Below, one piece after another: positions 15,551 through 23,958 of a stretch of 51,815 nt of DNA (positions are counted from its first letter, which is position 1; each line of letters opens with the position of its first letter). The notes under the pieces are model-generated. The model saw nothing but the letters and a program-made list of their open reading frames with translations. It searched no databases and was not told the DNA's origin. A program made the position numbers and the translations under genes. The DNA is from Thermoactinospora rubra (GTDB lineage Bacteria; Actinomycetota; Actinomycetes; Streptosporangiales; Streptosporangiaceae): positions 1 through 51,815 of the forward strand of contig NZ_MSZZ01000063.1 in the NCBI RefSeq assembly GCF_002093975.1, written 5' to 3'.

Positions 15551-16390
15551 ATGAGCGCCCGATCCGAAGTACGGCTGTGGCGGCTGCACGGGCTCGGCGG
15601 CCTCCAGCTCATGCGAGCGCGGTTCGTCCGGCACGCGTTCGCCCGCCACGGGCACGAGACGTTCGCGCTGGGCGTGGTCGAGGACGGGCACGAGGAGATC
15701 AGGTTCGCGGACGGCGTCGAGCGGGCCGGCCCGGGGGCCGTGGTGTTCATCAACCCCGAGGTGGTGCACACCGGGGCGGCGCTGGAGGGCGGCTGGCGGT
15801 ACCGGGTGCTGTATCCGCGGGCGGAGGTCCTGGCCGAGATCGGGGGCGGCCGGGGCACGCCGTCCTTCCCCCGGCGGATCGTCTACGACGCCCGGGCCGC
15901 GCGGCTGCTGGTGTGGGCGCACGCCGCGGCCGAGACCGAGGACGCGCTCACCGCGGAGTCGCGGCTGCGCGTCGCGCTGAGGTCGGTGCTGGCCGCGCAC
16001 GGCTCATCGTCCCCGGCCGCCCCCGAGGAGCAGGCGCGCGGCGGCCATGTCGCACGGGCGCGGGACCTGCTGCACGAGCGGCTCGTCGATCCGCCCGGCC
16101 TGGAGGAGCTGGCCGCCGCGGCCGGCACGCGGCCCTCCACGCTGCTGCGGTCATTCCGCGAGGCCTACGGGCTGCCGCCGCACGCCTACCTCGTCCAGCT
16201 GCGGGTGCGCCGGGCGCGCCGGCTGCTGGAGCGCGGGCTGCCGCCGGCGGAGGTGGCCGCGGCCGTCGGCTTCTTCGACCAGGCGCACCTGACCCGCCAC
16301 TTCCACCGGATCGTCGGCGTGACGCCCGGGGCCTACCGGCGTGGCGGCGATTTCGTACAAGCCCCGCCGTACCCGCCCTCCCTAGCGTGA
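15551..16390 (+). CDS. AraC-family transcriptional regulator
   Basis: A 279-residue regulator with an N-terminal AraC-type cupin ligand domain (about residues 15-150, including FARHGHETFALGVVEDG and VVFINPEVVHTG) and a C-terminal double HTH (about 170-265). The HTH has LEELAAAAGTRPSTLLRSFREAYG and the signature AAVGFFDQAHLTRHFHRIVGVTPGAYRR. It lies 9 bases after the ArsR gene and 31 bases before the decarboxylase gene, on the same strand. It may control the decarboxylase gene, or a distant exporter as many members of this type do. The inducer is unknown. Confidence 0.92.
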   Translation: MSARSEVRLWRLHGLGGLQLMRARFVRHAFARHGHETFALGVVEDGHEEIRFADGVERAGPGAVVFINPEVVHTGAALEGGWRYRVLYPRAEVLAEIGGGRGTPSFPRRIVYDARAARLLVWAHAAAETEDALTAESRLRVALRSVLAAHGSSSPAAPEEQARGGHVARARDLLHERLVDPPGLEELAAAAGTRPSTLLRSFREAYGLPPHAYLVQLRVRRARRLLERGLPPAEVAAAVGFFDQAHLTRHFHRIVGVTPGAYRRGGDFVQAPPYPPSLA

Positions 16391-16421
16391 CGGGAAACCC
16401 CGCACGTCAGGAGGCGCCGTC

Positions 16422-17831
16422 ATGCACCGCACCAGCCAGAGAACCGGCCAGAGCCTGGAACCGGACCGGCAGACCGTCGAGGCGATGGGCCGGGAGATCG
16501 TCTCCCGTATCGCCGACTACCTCGACGGCCTGCCCCAGGCGCCCGCCAGCCGGTTCGGCGAGGCCGCCGACGCCGTGGCGCGCATGCTGCAGCCCCCTCC
16601 CGAGGAGGGCGGCGGGTTCGACCGGCTGCTGGACGCCTTCCAGGAGGCCGCCGCCCACGGACTGGACCCGTCGAGTCCCGGCTACCTGGCCTACTTCCCG
16701 GCCGGCGGGCTGGTCTCCTCGGCGCTCGCCGACGCCTTCGCCCAGGTCCACAACCGGTTCACCACCGTGGCCGACCTGGCTCCCGCGCTGGTGGCGATGG
16801 AGCACGGGGTGCTGCGCTGGCTGGCCGGCCTGTTCGGCCTGCCGGAGGGCGCGGGCGGGCTGGTGACCACGGGCGGGTCCCTGGCGACCCTGGCGGCCGT
16901 CGTCGCCGCCCGCCACGACCGGCTCGGCGAGGACCTGGCCGGCGCCCGGCTGTACGTCACCGAGCACACCCACTTCTGCGTGGCCAAGGCGGCCCGCATC
17001 GCCGGCCTGCCGGCGTCGGCCGTGCGGGTCGTGCCGACCCGGCGGCTGCGCATGGACCCGGTGGCGGCGGCCCGGATGATCGAGGAGGACCGGGCCCGGG
17101 GCCTGCGGCCGTTCCTGCTGGCGGGCACGGCCGGCACGACCAGCACCGGGACCGTCGATCCGCTGCCGGAGCTGGGCGAGCTGGCCGCGCGCGAGGGTCT
17201 GTGGTTCCACGTGGACGCCGCCTACGGCGGAGGGCTGCGCCTGACCGCCCGCGGCCGGGCCCGGCTGGCCGGGGTCGAGCGCGCCGACTCGATCGTCGTC
17301 GACCCGCACAAGAGCCTGTTCCTGTCGTACGGCACGGGCGTGCTCCTCGTCCGGGACCCCGTGACGCTGCGCGCGGCCCACGCCGGCGGCGGCGACTACC
17401 TCCAGGACCTGCGGACCGTGGGCGGGCTGCCGGACTTCGGGCACGACGGCCCGGAGCTGACCAGGGAGTTCCGCGGCCTGCGGCTGTGGCTCCCGCTGCA
17501 CCTGCACGGCGTGGCCGCCTTCCGCGCGGCCCTGGACGAGAAGCTCGACCTGGCCTGGCTCGCCTACCGGGAGCTGGCCGCCGATCCGCTCTTCGAGGTG
17601 CCCTGGGAGCCGGACCTGACCGTCGTGGTGTTCCGGCCGCGCGACGGCGACGAGGCCGGCCGCCGGCTGCTGGACCGCGTCAACGCCACGGGACGGATCT
17701 TCCTGTCCAGCACGACCGTCGAGGGGCGCTACTTCCTGCGGCTCAACCCCACCGGCCACCGCACCCACGAGGCCGAGCTCCGCGCCGCCCTGGAGCTCAT
17801 CCGCGACGGCGCCCGCGCCCTGGCCGGGTGA
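16422..17831 (+). CDS. PLP-dependent group II amino acid decarboxylase
   Basis: A 469-residue pyridoxal phosphate enzyme of the aromatic-L-amino-acid/glutamate/diaminobutyrate decarboxylase family. AGGAGG lies just before the ATG. Motifs are YFPAGGLVSS (substrate region), VTTGGSLATLAA (phosphate binding), HVDAAYGGG (the Asp that pairs with the pyridine nitrogen) and DPHKSLF with Schiff-base K297. The length matches the family. It is cytoplasmic. It would decarboxylate an amino acid to an amine; the exact substrate (Tyr, Trp, Dopa, Glu or Dab) cannot be fixed. A short hairpin spans its stop codon. Confidence 0.93.
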   Translation: MHRTSQRTGQSLEPDRQTVEAMGREIVSRIADYLDGLPQAPASRFGEAADAVARMLQPPPEEGGGFDRLLDAFQEAAAHGLDPSSPGYLAYFPAGGLVSSALADAFAQVHNRFTTVADLAPALVAMEHGVLRWLAGLFGLPEGAGGLVTTGGSLATLAAVVAARHDRLGEDLAGARLYVTEHTHFCVAKAARIAGLPASAVRVVPTRRLRMDPVAAARMIEEDRARGLRPFLLAGTAGTTSTGTVDPLPELGELAAREGLWFHVDAAYGGGLRLTARGRARLAGVERADSIVVDPHKSLFLSYGTGVLLVRDPVTLRAAHAGGGDYLQDLRTVGGLPDFGHDGPELTREFRGLRLWLPLHLHGVAAFRAALDEKLDLAWLAYRELAADPLFEVPWEPDLTVVVFRPRDGDEAGRRLLDRVNATGRIFLSSTTVEGRYFLRLNPTGHRTHEAELRAALELIRDGARALAG

Positions 17832-17838
17832 ACCCGGC
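17823..17838. terminator. Hairpin between convergent decarboxylase and paaX genes
   Basis: GCCGGGT and ACCCGGC are adjacent inverted arms that include the decarboxylase TGA. The loop is too tight for all seven pairs, so five pairs with a six-base loop is realistic. It sits exactly between two convergent genes. Terminator role is inferred. Confidence 0.35.
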
Positions 17839-18705
17839 TCAGCCCGGGCCGTCCGCCTGCTCGTCCGGAATCGTGTCCAGCACCTGCGCCGCGATCGCCC
17901 TGGCCGCCGGGTCCAGCTCCGCGTACTGCGCGCGGAACACCCGCTGCGCCCGCTCCGCCGGCCAGTCCTCCGGCAGGTGCTCCTGCGGCAGCCGGGGATC
18001 CTGCCGGATGACCTGCAGCCACTCCGTCTGCAGCAGCAACTGGCGGGCCAGGCTGTCGGACGGCTCGGCGGGCGGTGAGGGAGTGTCCCAGCGGTCGAGG
18101 AAGCGGCGGTAGCGGGCGGCCGCCTCGCGCAGGTCCCAGGCGTCGCGCACCAGCTCCCCGACGTCCGTCGGCGGCACGGCGCGGGCCTGGAAGACCTTGA
18201 CGTGCTCGGCCGCCTCCAGGCCGTCGAGCAGCGGCTTGACGTCCACGGGCGAGGGGGCGATCCACAGGCCGCCCTGGAGTGCGCCGAAGCCCGCCCACAG
18301 CAGGCGCGAGCGCAGCACGTGCCGCTGCCGCTGCCACGACTCCGGCAGCGAGAAGCCCAGCAGCGTCCACGTGCCGTCCCAGTGCGTGTTGACCGCGCCG
18401 ATCCGCCAGATGCGGAACTCCCCGTCGTGCAGGATCTCCCGGGAGCGCGGGGTGAGCCCCACGTAGACGTTGCGGCCCCGCCGTACCCGGTGGAGCAGGC
18501 CGCGGCGCGCCATCCGGCTCAGGGTGGACCGCGTGGCCTCCTCGGAGACCCCGACCCTGCCCAGCACGTCGAGCACGCTGGAGGTGGCCACGTGGACGTG
18601 GCGGCCGAGGACGTAGCCGCCGAAGAAGGTCAGCAGCAGCGTCTGCGGGCGGGGCGCGCCGGCGGGCTCGGTCAGGTCGTCCGGAGCGTGGAGATCCTCT
18701 GTCAC
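17839..18705 (-). CDS. PaaX-family transcriptional regulator
   Basis: A 288-residue repressor of the PaaX family. The N-terminal winged helix (about residues 20-95) contains LLTFFGGYVLGR and RSTLSRMARRGLL. A central Cas2-like domain has WDGTWTLLGFSLPE, LLWAGFGALQGGLWIAP and DVKPLL. A C-terminal PaaX domain follows. E. coli PaaX responds to phenylacetyl-CoA, and relatives sense other aryl- or acyl-CoA esters. It diverges from the MHS transporter operon, which encodes an acyl-CoA ligase, so a CoA-ester inducer made by that ligase is a reasonable inference. Confidence 0.93.
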   Translation of the reverse strand: MTEDLHAPDDLTEPAGAPRPQTLLLTFFGGYVLGRHVHVATSSVLDVLGRVGVSEEATRSTLSRMARRGLLHRVRRGRNVYVGLTPRSREILHDGEFRIWRIGAVNTHWDGTWTLLGFSLPESWQRQRHVLRSRLLWAGFGALQGGLWIAPSPVDVKPLLDGLEAAEHVKVFQARAVPPTDVGELVRDAWDLREAAARYRRFLDRWDTPSPPAEPSDSLARQLLLQTEWLQVIRQDPRLPQEHLPEDWPAERAQRVFRAQYAELDPAARAIAAQVLDTIPDEQADGPG

Positions 18706-18741
18706 GTTCCCAGGGTAGCCAACCTGATAGTGGGCAACATA

Positions 18742-18769
18742 TTGACGGCAGTCATATATTTGCTTAATT
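18742..18769 (+). promoter_or_regulatory. Candidate promoter of the MHS transporter-ligase operon
   Basis: TTGACG (18742-18747) and TTAATT (18764-18769), 16 bases apart, lie in a distinctly AT-rich island between paaX and the transporter gene. TGAC-GGCA-GTCA, a short dyad, overlaps the -35 (18743-18754) and could be part of a PaaX operator. The spacing is near optimal, but the -10 is only a partial match. Confidence 0.45.
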
Positions 18770-18810
18770 TCGAGGGCACACAGCGGCCACCGAGAGACAG
18801 GGACACCGCG

Positions 18811-20148
18811 ATGTCACACCCCTCACCGACGCAGCTCCGCAGAGCCGTGCTGTCCAGCTACCTGGGCAGCGTGATCGAGTACTACGACTTCCTGCTGTAC
18901 GCCACGGCCTCGGCGGTGGTGTTCGGCAAGGTCTTCTTCTCCAGCCTCGATCCGCTCGTCGGCACCGTCGCGAGCCTGGGTACGCTGGCCACCGGATACG
19001 TCGCCCGCCCCCTCGGCGGCATCCTGTTCGGCCACTTCGGCGACCGGCTCGGGCGCAAGCGGATGCTGGTGATCACCATGGTGCTCATGGGCGTCGCCAG
19101 CACGATCATCGGGCTCCTGCCCACCTACGGGCAGATCGGCGTGTGGGCGCCGATCCTGCTGGTCGCCATGCGGGTGCTGCAGGGCGTCGCGGTCGGCGGG
19201 GAGTGGGGCGGCGCGGTGCTGATGTCGGCCGAGCACGCGACCTCCCGGCGCGGCCTGTGGGCGAGCTTCACCAACGCCGGCGCGCCCACCGGCATGGTGG
19301 CTTCCACGCTCGTGCTCACCCTCACCGGGGCGCTGACCACCGACCAGCAGTTCCTCTCCTGGGGCTGGCGGATCCCGTTCCTGCTCAGCATCCTGCTGCT
19401 CGCGCTGGGCCTGTTCGTGCGGCTGAAGGTCGAGGAGACGCCGGTGTTCGCCGGTGCCAGGTCGGCGCGCGCCGAGGCCCCGCCACTGCTGGAGGTCTTC
19501 CGCCGCTACCCCAGGAACCTCCTGCTCGCCGTGGGCGTCGGGTTCGGGGCGTTCGTCGCCCAGGCCACGCTGACCACGTTCGTCATCACCTACGCGGTCC
19601 AGGCCGGAGGGTTTTCGCGCCAGACGGTGCTCAACGCCCTCACGCTGTCCTCGGCGGGCGCGGTCTTCGGCATCATCGGCTTCTCCGCGCTGTCGGACCG
19701 AATCGGCCGGCGCCCGGTCGTGCTGGCCGGGGCCGTCGCGATGGCGGCCGTCAGCTTCCTGCTGTTCCCGCTGATCGACTCGGGGTCGGTCGCCCTGCTC
19801 ACCCTCGCCGTCGTGCTCGGCCAGTCGGTGGCGCACCCGGCGATGTACGGCCCGCTCGCCGCGCTCTACTCGGAGATGTTCGGCACCAGGGCCCGCTACA
19901 CGGGCGCCTCGCTCGGCTACCAGATCGCGGCCACCGGAGCGGGCTTCGCCCCCGTGGTGTTCGCCGGGATGCTGACCGGCGGCGCCGGGACGCTCGGCAT
20001 CTCCGCGCTGATCGCGGCCTGCTGCCTGGTCACCGTGGCCTGCATCCTCGCCACGAAGGAGAGCCACCGCGCCGACCTCGCCGCCGAGCCGCCGGGGGCC
20101 GCCAAGGAGCCCGCCGCCGCACCGGCCACCCAGCCCGAAGCGGGATAG
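18811..20148 (+). CDS. MFS metabolite:H+ symporter (MHS family)
   Basis: A 445-residue, 12-helix secondary transporter. The N-terminus with SSYLGSVIEYYDFLLYATAS is the hallmark of the MHS family (ShiA, KgtP, ProP, PcaT relatives). The loop 2-3 motif GHFGDRLGRKR and QGVAVGGEWGGAVL are complete, as is the mirrored FSALSDRIGRRP motif. ATG 18811 is preceded by a modest AGGGA. Relatives import dicarboxylates, shikimate, protocatechuate and similar acids. As first gene of an operon with an acyl-CoA ligase, it probably imports the acid substrate. The C-terminal tail is Ala/Glu/Pro-rich. Confidence 0.93.
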   Translation: MSHPSPTQLRRAVLSSYLGSVIEYYDFLLYATASAVVFGKVFFSSLDPLVGTVASLGTLATGYVARPLGGILFGHFGDRLGRKRMLVITMVLMGVASTIIGLLPTYGQIGVWAPILLVAMRVLQGVAVGGEWGGAVLMSAEHATSRRGLWASFTNAGAPTGMVASTLVLTLTGALTTDQQFLSWGWRIPFLLSILLLALGLFVRLKVEETPVFAGARSARAEAPPLLEVFRRYPRNLLLAVGVGFGAFVAQATLTTFVITYAVQAGGFSRQTVLNALTLSSAGAVFGIIGFSALSDRIGRRPVVLAGAVAMAAVSFLLFPLIDSGSVALLTLAVVLGQSVAHPAMYGPLAALYSEMFGTRARYTGASLGYQIAATGAGFAPVVFAGMLTGGAGTLGISALIAACCLVTVACILATKESHRADLAAEPPGAAKEPAAAPATQPEAG

Positions 20149-20197
20149 CCGCCCAGGAGCGGGCATCCCCATCACCACAGTCAACGAAAGGACGTCA

Positions 20198-21106
20198 GTG
20201 GATCTCAACACCAAGGTGGCCGTCGTCACCGGCGCGGGGCGGGGCCTCGGCCGGGCCTACGCCCTCGCGCTGGCCGGGGCGGGGGCCGCCGTCATCGTCA
20301 ACGACGCCGACGCCGACGCCGCCAAGCAGGTGGCCGGGGAGATCGCCGAGCGCGGCGGCCGGGCCGTCGCCGAGCCGGGCGCCGTGGGGCCGACGGCCGT
20401 CGCCGAGGCGCTGGTGGCCCGCGCGGTCGCCGAGTACGGCAGGCTCGACGCCCTGGTGACGAACGCCGGGATCCTGCGCGACCGCGTGCTGTGGAAGATG
20501 TCGGACGACGACTTCGACGCCGTCGTCAACGTCCACCTCCGTGGCACCTTCACCTGCGTGCGCGCCGCCGTCCAGCGCATGAGAGAGCAGGGCGAGGGCG
20601 GGCGGATCATCGTCGTCGGCTCGCCCGCCGGGCAGCGCGGCAACTTCGGCCAGACCAACTACTCGGCGGCCAAGGCCGCGATCGTCGGCATGGTCCGCAC
20701 GTGGGCGCTGGAGTGCGCCAAGGCGGGCATCACCGTCAACGCCGTCATCCCCGTCGCCGCCACCGCGATGACCAAGACGATTCCGGCGTTCGCGCCGTAC
20801 GTCGAGGCGTGGGAGGAGCGGGGCGAGCCGTTCCCTGCGTGGCTGCGCGCCGCCGAGGGGTTCGGCACGCCGGAGGACGTCGCCGCGCTGCCGGTGTTCC
20901 TGGCCTCCGACGCCGCGGCGGGCGTGACCGGGCAGGCCATCGGCATCGGCGGCGACCGGCTGTCGCTGTGGTCGCACCCTCAGGAGGTCGCGGTCGCCTA
21001 CCGCGAGGGCGGCTGGGACGCCGGCGCGATCGCCGCCACCTGGGCGACGGGCGTCGGCCGCGAGCCGCAGACCTACGGCGTCCCCGCGCCGGAGGTCCCG
21101 CGATGA
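20198..21106 (+). CDS. Short-chain dehydrogenase/reductase, MFE-2-like
   Basis: A 302-residue NAD(P)-dependent oxidoreductase with the cofactor loop TGAGRGLG (about residues 12-19), NAG in VTNAGIL, and catalytic S142, Y155 and K159 in canonical spacing. The N-terminal pattern with VAVVTGAGRGLGRAYALALAGAGAAVIVND is that of the peroxisomal multifunctional enzyme type 2 (3-hydroxyacyl-CoA dehydrogenase) group. A MaoC-type hydratase three genes downstream would be the matching partner. It starts at GTG 20198 after GAAAGGA. The stop overlaps the amidohydrolase start (ATGA). Confidence 0.92.
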   Translation: MDLNTKVAVVTGAGRGLGRAYALALAGAGAAVIVNDADADAAKQVAGEIAERGGRAVAEPGAVGPTAVAEALVARAVAEYGRLDALVTNAGILRDRVLWKMSDDDFDAVVNVHLRGTFTCVRAAVQRMREQGEGGRIIVVGSPAGQRGNFGQTNYSAAKAAIVGMVRTWALECAKAGITVNAVIPVAATAMTKTIPAFAPYVEAWEERGEPFPAWLRAAEGFGTPEDVAALPVFLASDAAAGVTGQAIGIGGDRLSLWSHPQEVAVAYREGGWDAGAIAATWATGVGREPQTYGVPAPEVPR

Positions 21107-21978
21107 ACGTCGACGACCTCGTCGCCATCGACGTGCACACGCACGCCGAGGTCTCGGTCGGCGGCCACCCCTCCCTGCCGCCGGACCTCATGGCCGCCTC
21201 GGAGAAGTACTTCGGCGCCCACGGCCACCGCCAGCCCACGATCGACGAGATGGCCGCGTACTACCGGGAGCGCCGGATGGCGGCCGTGGTGTTCACCGTG
21301 GACGCCGAGCACGCCACCGGCCACCCGCCCATCCCCAACGAGGAGGTCGCCGAGTCCTGCGCCCGCCACGCCGACGTGCTGATCCCGTTCGCCGGCCTCG
21401 ACCCGTGGCGCGGCCGGGCCGCCGTCCGCGCCGCGCGCAGGCTGGTCGAGGAGTACGGCGTGCGCGGCTTCAAGTTCCACCCCAGCCTCCAGGGCTTCGC
21501 CCCCGACGACCGGATGGCCTACCCGCTGTATGAGGCTATCGAGGAGCTCGGCGTGCCCGCCCTGTTCCACACCGGCCAGACCGGCATCGGCGCCGGCGTG
21601 CCGGGCGGGGGCGGGATCCGCCTGCGGTACTCCAACCCGATGCTGATCGACGACGTGGCCGTGGACTTCCCCGAGCTGCGGATCATCCTCGCCCACCCGT
21701 CCTTCCCCTGGCAGGACGAGGCGCTGGCCGTGGCCACGCACAAGCCGCACGTCCACATCGACCTGTCCGGCTGGTCGCCCAAGTACTTCCCGCCCCAGCT
21801 GGTGCGCTACGCCAACTCCCTGCTGCAGGACAAGGTGCTGTTCGGCTCCGACTATCCGGTCATCACGCCCGACCGGTGGCTGGCGGACTTCGACAGGCTG
21901 GAGGTCAAGCCCGAGGTGCGGCCGAAGATCCTCAAGGGCAACGCGGCCCGCCTGCTGGGGCTCGCCAAGGAGGGATAG
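21103..21978 (+). CDS. Amidohydrolase-2 family metal-dependent hydrolase or decarboxylase
   Basis: A 291-residue TIM-barrel protein of the ACMSD/amidohydrolase-2 group. Metal ligands are visible: H12 and H14 in DVHTH, the histidine in LFHTGQ, that in LAHPSFPW, and the aspartate in FGSDYPV. GGAGG lies eight bases before the ATG at 21103, which overlaps the SDR stop. The family contains non-oxidative decarboxylases of aromatic acids (gamma-resorcylate, ACMS), lactonases and hydratases. In this operon it may decarboxylate or hydrolyse an intermediate. No one reaction is favoured by the sequence. Confidence 0.9.
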   Translation: MNVDDLVAIDVHTHAEVSVGGHPSLPPDLMAASEKYFGAHGHRQPTIDEMAAYYRERRMAAVVFTVDAEHATGHPPIPNEEVAESCARHADVLIPFAGLDPWRGRAAVRAARRLVEEYGVRGFKFHPSLQGFAPDDRMAYPLYEAIEELGVPALFHTGQTGIGAGVPGGGGIRLRYSNPMLIDDVAVDFPELRIILAHPSFPWQDEALAVATHKPHVHIDLSGWSPKYFPPQLVRYANSLLQDKVLFGSDYPVITPDRWLADFDRLEVKPEVRPKILKGNAARLLGLAKEG

Positions 21979-21982
21979 GGCC

Positions 21983-23482
21983 ATGCGCAACGAGGGCATC
22001 GGCTCCTGGACGGCCCGCCGCGCCCGCAAGACGCCCGGCAAGCCGGCGGTCGTCCACGAGGACACCCGCCTGACCTACGCCGAGCTGCACCGGCGGGTGT
22101 GCCGCCTCGCGCACGCCCTGCGCGGCCTGGGCGTACGGCGGGGCGACCGGGTCGCCTACCTGGGCCAGAACCACCCGGCGTTCCTGGAGACGCTGTTCGC
22201 CACCGGCATGCTGGGCGGGGTGTTCGTCCCGCTGAACATGCGCCTGGCCGAGCCCGAGCTGGTCCACTGCCTGAGCGACTCCGGCAGCGGCGTGCTCGTC
22301 CACGCCCCGCGGCACGCGCCCGTGGCGGCCGGGACCGTCCGCCACGTGATCGCGGTGGATCAGGGGTACGAGGACCTGCTGGCGGCCTCGCCGAGCGAGC
22401 CGATCGACGAGCCGGTGGGCCTCGACGACCCCTGCATGATCATGTACACGTCGGGCACCACCGGCAAGCCCAAGGGCGCCGTGCTCACCCACGGCAACAT
22501 CACCTGGAACAGCGTCAACGTCCTGGTCGACGTCGACCTGGCCGCCGACGAGGTCACCCTGGTCGTCGCGCCGCTGTTCCACACCGCCGGGCTCAACATG
22601 ACCTGCCTGCCGACCGTCCTCAAGGGCGGCACGGTGGTGCTGATGCCGGCCTTCGACCCGGTCAGGGTGCTGGAGGCGATCCAGACGCACCGCGTGACCT
22701 ACATGTTCGGCGTGCCGGTCATGTACGACGCCATGGCCGCCTGCCCCGCCTGGCCCACGGCCGACCTGTCCAGCCTGCGGCACCTCAACTGCGGCGGCTC
22801 CCCGGTGCCGCCCGCCACCATCCGCGCCTACCTGGAGCGCGGGCTCGCCTTCAGCCAGGGGTACGGCATGACCGAGGCGTCGCCCGGCGTGCTGTACCTC
22901 GCCAAGGAGGACAGCGCGCGCAAGGCGGGCACGGCGGGCGTGCCGCACTTCTTCACCGACGTCCGGATCGTCGACCACGAGCTGCGCGACGTCGGCCCGG
23001 GCGACAAGGGCGAGGTCGTGGTCCGCGGGCCGAACGTGATGCGGGGCTACTGGGGGCGGCCCGAGGAGACGGCCCGGGTCATGGCGGGCGGCTGGTTCCG
23101 CTCCGGCGACGTCGCCACCGTGGACGCCGACGGCTTCGTGACCATCGTCGACCGCGTCAAGGACATGATCATCTCGGGTGGGGAGAACATCTACCCGGCC
23201 GAGGTGGAGGCCGCGCTCCTCGACCACCCCGGCGTGGCCGACTGCGCCGTCATCGGCGTCCCCGACGAGCGGTGGGGCGAGGTCGGGCGCGCCGTCGTCG
23301 TGCCCGGGCCGGGGGCTGAGCCGTCCGAGCGGGACCTCCTCGAGTTCCTGCACGGCAGGCTCGCCAAGTACAAGATCCCGAAATCCGTGGTGTTCGTGGC
23401 CGAGCTGCCGCGCAACCCCACCGGCAAGATCCTCAAGAAGGCCCTGCGTGCGCGCTACGGGCAGGAAGGCGACACCTCATGA
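21983..23482 (+). CDS. AMP-forming acyl-CoA synthetase (ligase)
   Basis: A 499-residue ANL-superfamily enzyme that adenylates a carboxylic acid and transfers it to CoA. The P-loop core YTSGTTGKPKG is at about residues 154-164. QGYGMTE, RSGDVA, DRVKDMIISGGENIYPAEVE and the C-terminal catalytic lysine in NPTGKILKK are all present. The length fits long- or medium-chain fatty or aromatic acid ligases. It lies four bases after the amidohydrolase gene and overlaps the MaoC start by four bases. The CoA ester it makes could be both substrate for MaoC/SDR and ligand for the divergent PaaX regulator. Confidence 0.93.
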   Translation: MRNEGIGSWTARRARKTPGKPAVVHEDTRLTYAELHRRVCRLAHALRGLGVRRGDRVAYLGQNHPAFLETLFATGMLGGVFVPLNMRLAEPELVHCLSDSGSGVLVHAPRHAPVAAGTVRHVIAVDQGYEDLLAASPSEPIDEPVGLDDPCMIMYTSGTTGKPKGAVLTHGNITWNSVNVLVDVDLAADEVTLVVAPLFHTAGLNMTCLPTVLKGGTVVLMPAFDPVRVLEAIQTHRVTYMFGVPVMYDAMAACPAWPTADLSSLRHLNCGGSPVPPATIRAYLERGLAFSQGYGMTEASPGVLYLAKEDSARKAGTAGVPHFFTDVRIVDHELRDVGPGDKGEVVVRGPNVMRGYWGRPEETARVMAGGWFRSGDVATVDADGFVTIVDRVKDMIISGGENIYPAEVEAALLDHPGVADCAVIGVPDERWGEVGRAVVVPGPGAEPSERDLLEFLHGRLAKYKIPKSVVFVAELPRNPTGKILKKALRARYGQEGDTS

Positions 23483-23937
23483 CGATCAAGGCGAACGGCC
23501 TGGCCGAGCTCCTCGCCCTCGCGGGCAGGGACCTGGGGCACACCGGCTGGATGGAGATCACCCAGGAGCAGGTGAACACCTTCGCCGACGCCACGCACGA
23601 CCACCAGTGGATCCACGTCGACCCCGACAGGGCGGCCCGCGGCCCCTTCGGCGGCACGATCGCGCACGGCTACCTCACGCTCGCGCTGCTCATCCCGCTG
23701 TTCAACGAGCTGCTGGAGATCGGCGGCGTGAAGATGAGCGTCAACTACGGGCTCAACAAGGTCCGCTTCCCCGCCCCCGTGCCGGTCGGCGCCAAGATCC
23801 GGCTGCGCGGCGCCGTCGCCGGCGTGGCCGAGGTCAAGGGAAACGGCGTGGAGATGACCCTGGACTTCACGGTGGAGGTGGAGGGCGGCGACAAACCCGC
23901 GTGCGTGGCGCAGGCGGTCTACCGCCACTACGCCTGA
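23479..23937 (+). CDS. MaoC-family (R)-specific enoyl-CoA hydratase
   Basis: A 152-residue single hot-dog domain protein. The hydratase-2 motif FADATHDHQWIHVDPDRA (about residues 35-52) carries the catalytic Asp and His, followed by GPFGGTIAHGYLTLAL. Such enzymes hydrate 2-enoyl-CoA. With the SDR of the same operon it would reproduce the two activities of MFE-2 as separate proteins. The start overlaps the ligase stop (ATGA), and it is the last clearly metabolic gene of the operon. It is soluble and probably dimeric. Confidence 0.93.
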   Translation: MTIKANGLAELLALAGRDLGHTGWMEITQEQVNTFADATHDHQWIHVDPDRAARGPFGGTIAHGYLTLALLIPLFNELLEIGGVKMSVNYGLNKVRFPAPVPVGAKIRLRGAVAGVAEVKGNGVEMTLDFTVEVEGGDKPACVAQAVYRHYA

Positions 23938-23958
23938 TCGGCGGCTCCCTATGGCAGG

